Shown: positions 7,697 to 7,888 of the stretch, in pieces
How positions within the stretch are numbered: the first letter of the stretch is position 1
Layout of the letters: each line of letters opens with the position of its first letter
NCBI GenBank assembly: GCA_031274115.1
Contig: JAISQP010000181.1
Location: 1-7,888, forward strand
DNA from: Synergistaceae bacterium
GTDB lineage: Bacteria > Synergistota > Synergistia > Synergistales > Synergistaceae
DNA length: 7,888 bases
Direction of reading: 5' to 3'
Made by a program: the position numbers and the translations under genes
Notes under the pieces: model-generated
Told to the model about the DNA's origin: nothing
Seen by the model: only the letters and a program-made list of their open reading frames with translations
The model's database searches: none

Positions 7697-7741
7697 AACG
7701 ACACCTCCTTGAATTGTGCCGGTTATTGGCGCGCTGGCGCG
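7697..7741 (-). other. Short intergenic spacer between the FAH family gene and the 150-aa gene
   Basis: This 45-nt gap contains a GC-rich imperfect inverted repeat (GCGCG around CTGG, about 7730-7742) and then the Shine-Dalgarno site of the next gene. There is no T run after the repeat, so it is not a rho-independent terminator. A TTGACG at the FAH stop could pass as a -35 box, but no -10 box lies 16-18 nt downstream. I therefore see no supported promoter and favour read-through transcription. Confidence 0.4.
7702..7710 (-). promoter_or_regulatory. Strong Shine-Dalgarno site of the 150-aa gene
   Basis: On the minus strand this reads AAGGAGGTG, nearly the full anti-Shine-Dalgarno complement, and ends 5 nt before the ATG at 7696-7694. 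It fixes the start of the 150-aa gene. Because addB has no good site of its own, it may indirectly drive addB translation through the overlap. Confidence 0.85.
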
Positions 7742-7888
7742 TCAATCTGTAATGAAAGGATTTGAGAGAACCCCAATCCCGTCGATCTCGACCTCCACCC
7801 TGTCTCCCGGCTGAACCCGACCCACGCCCTCCGGAGTTCCGGTCGCGATGATGTCCCCGGGTTCGAGCGTGGCGAACGAGCTTATATA
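7742..7888 (-). CDS. Fumarylacetoacetate hydrolase (FAH) family protein, C-terminal end (5' part off the window)
   Basis: Only the last 48 codons are present, from the right edge to the TGA at 7744-7742. The protein reads [16 protein letters not shown], then [19 protein letters not shown], which is the hallmark C-terminal strand-loop region of the FAH superfamily. GTPEGVG is the conserved loop near the active site, and the G-x-G-x-L-x-N ending is typical. Members are divalent-metal enzymes that hydrolyse or decarboxylate small diketo or acylpyruvate compounds, for example acylpyruvase, fumarylpyruvate hydrolase or hydratase. The catalytic Glu/Asp metal ligands lie outside the window, so the substrate cannot be assigned. 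The gene ends 45 nt before the 150-aa gene with no terminator between them, so read-through into that gene and addBA is likely. A functional link is not implied. Confidence 0.88.
   Translation of the reverse strand, partial: YISSFATLEPGDIIATGTPEGVGRVQPGDRVEVEIDGIGVLSNPFITD

Noticed and set aside
7712..7745. Possible sigma-70 promoter for the 150-aa gene (TTGACG at the FAH stop, CACAAT downstream)
   Set aside because: The spacing between the boxes is about 21 nt and the -10 match is weak, so it is not supported.

Overview
The window is a GC-rich bacterial chromosomal segment. It holds four genes that read leftward and one gene fragment that reads rightward. No phage, transposon, CRISPR or RNA gene is visible. 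The central feature is a complete addB-addA pair, encoding a RecBCD-like double-strand-break resection enzyme. Strong Shine-Dalgarno sites, about 60% GC and this gene set would fit a diderm anaerobe such as a Synergistota member. That placement is an impression only and needs a database search.

Layout from left to right. Bases 3-569 (+) encode the C-terminal part of a class II fructose-bisphosphate aldolase family protein whose start lies off the left edge. Bases 570-698 separate this gene from addA, which converges on it. This gap holds two tandem perfect hairpins flanked by an A run on the left and a T run on the right, as expected for a bidirectional terminator. It also has a mutually exclusive alternative stem. 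Bases 699-4409 (-) are addA (1236 aa), 4402-7278 (-) are addB (958 aa), and 7244-7696 (-) encode an unrecognised acidic 150-aa protein. Bases 7742-7888 (-) encode the last 48 residues of a fumarylacetoacetate hydrolase (FAH) family enzyme, cut by the right edge.

The leftward genes look like one transcription unit: FAH family gene, 45-nt gap, 150-aa gene, 35-nt overlap, addB, 8-nt overlap, addA, terminator. AddA carries the complete UvrD-type helicase motif set plus a RecB-type nuclease. AddB lacks a recognisable P-loop but has an intact nuclease. Both subunits carry the four-cysteine arrangement of an Fe-S cluster around their nuclease domains. In the best-studied AddAB (Bacillus subtilis) only AddB has it.

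The points most worth following up are the doubled cysteine clamp, the degenerate AddB P-loop, the uncharacterised lower-GC gene overlapping addB, and the hairpin array at the convergent junction. I found no convincing evidence of a wholly new multi-gene system.
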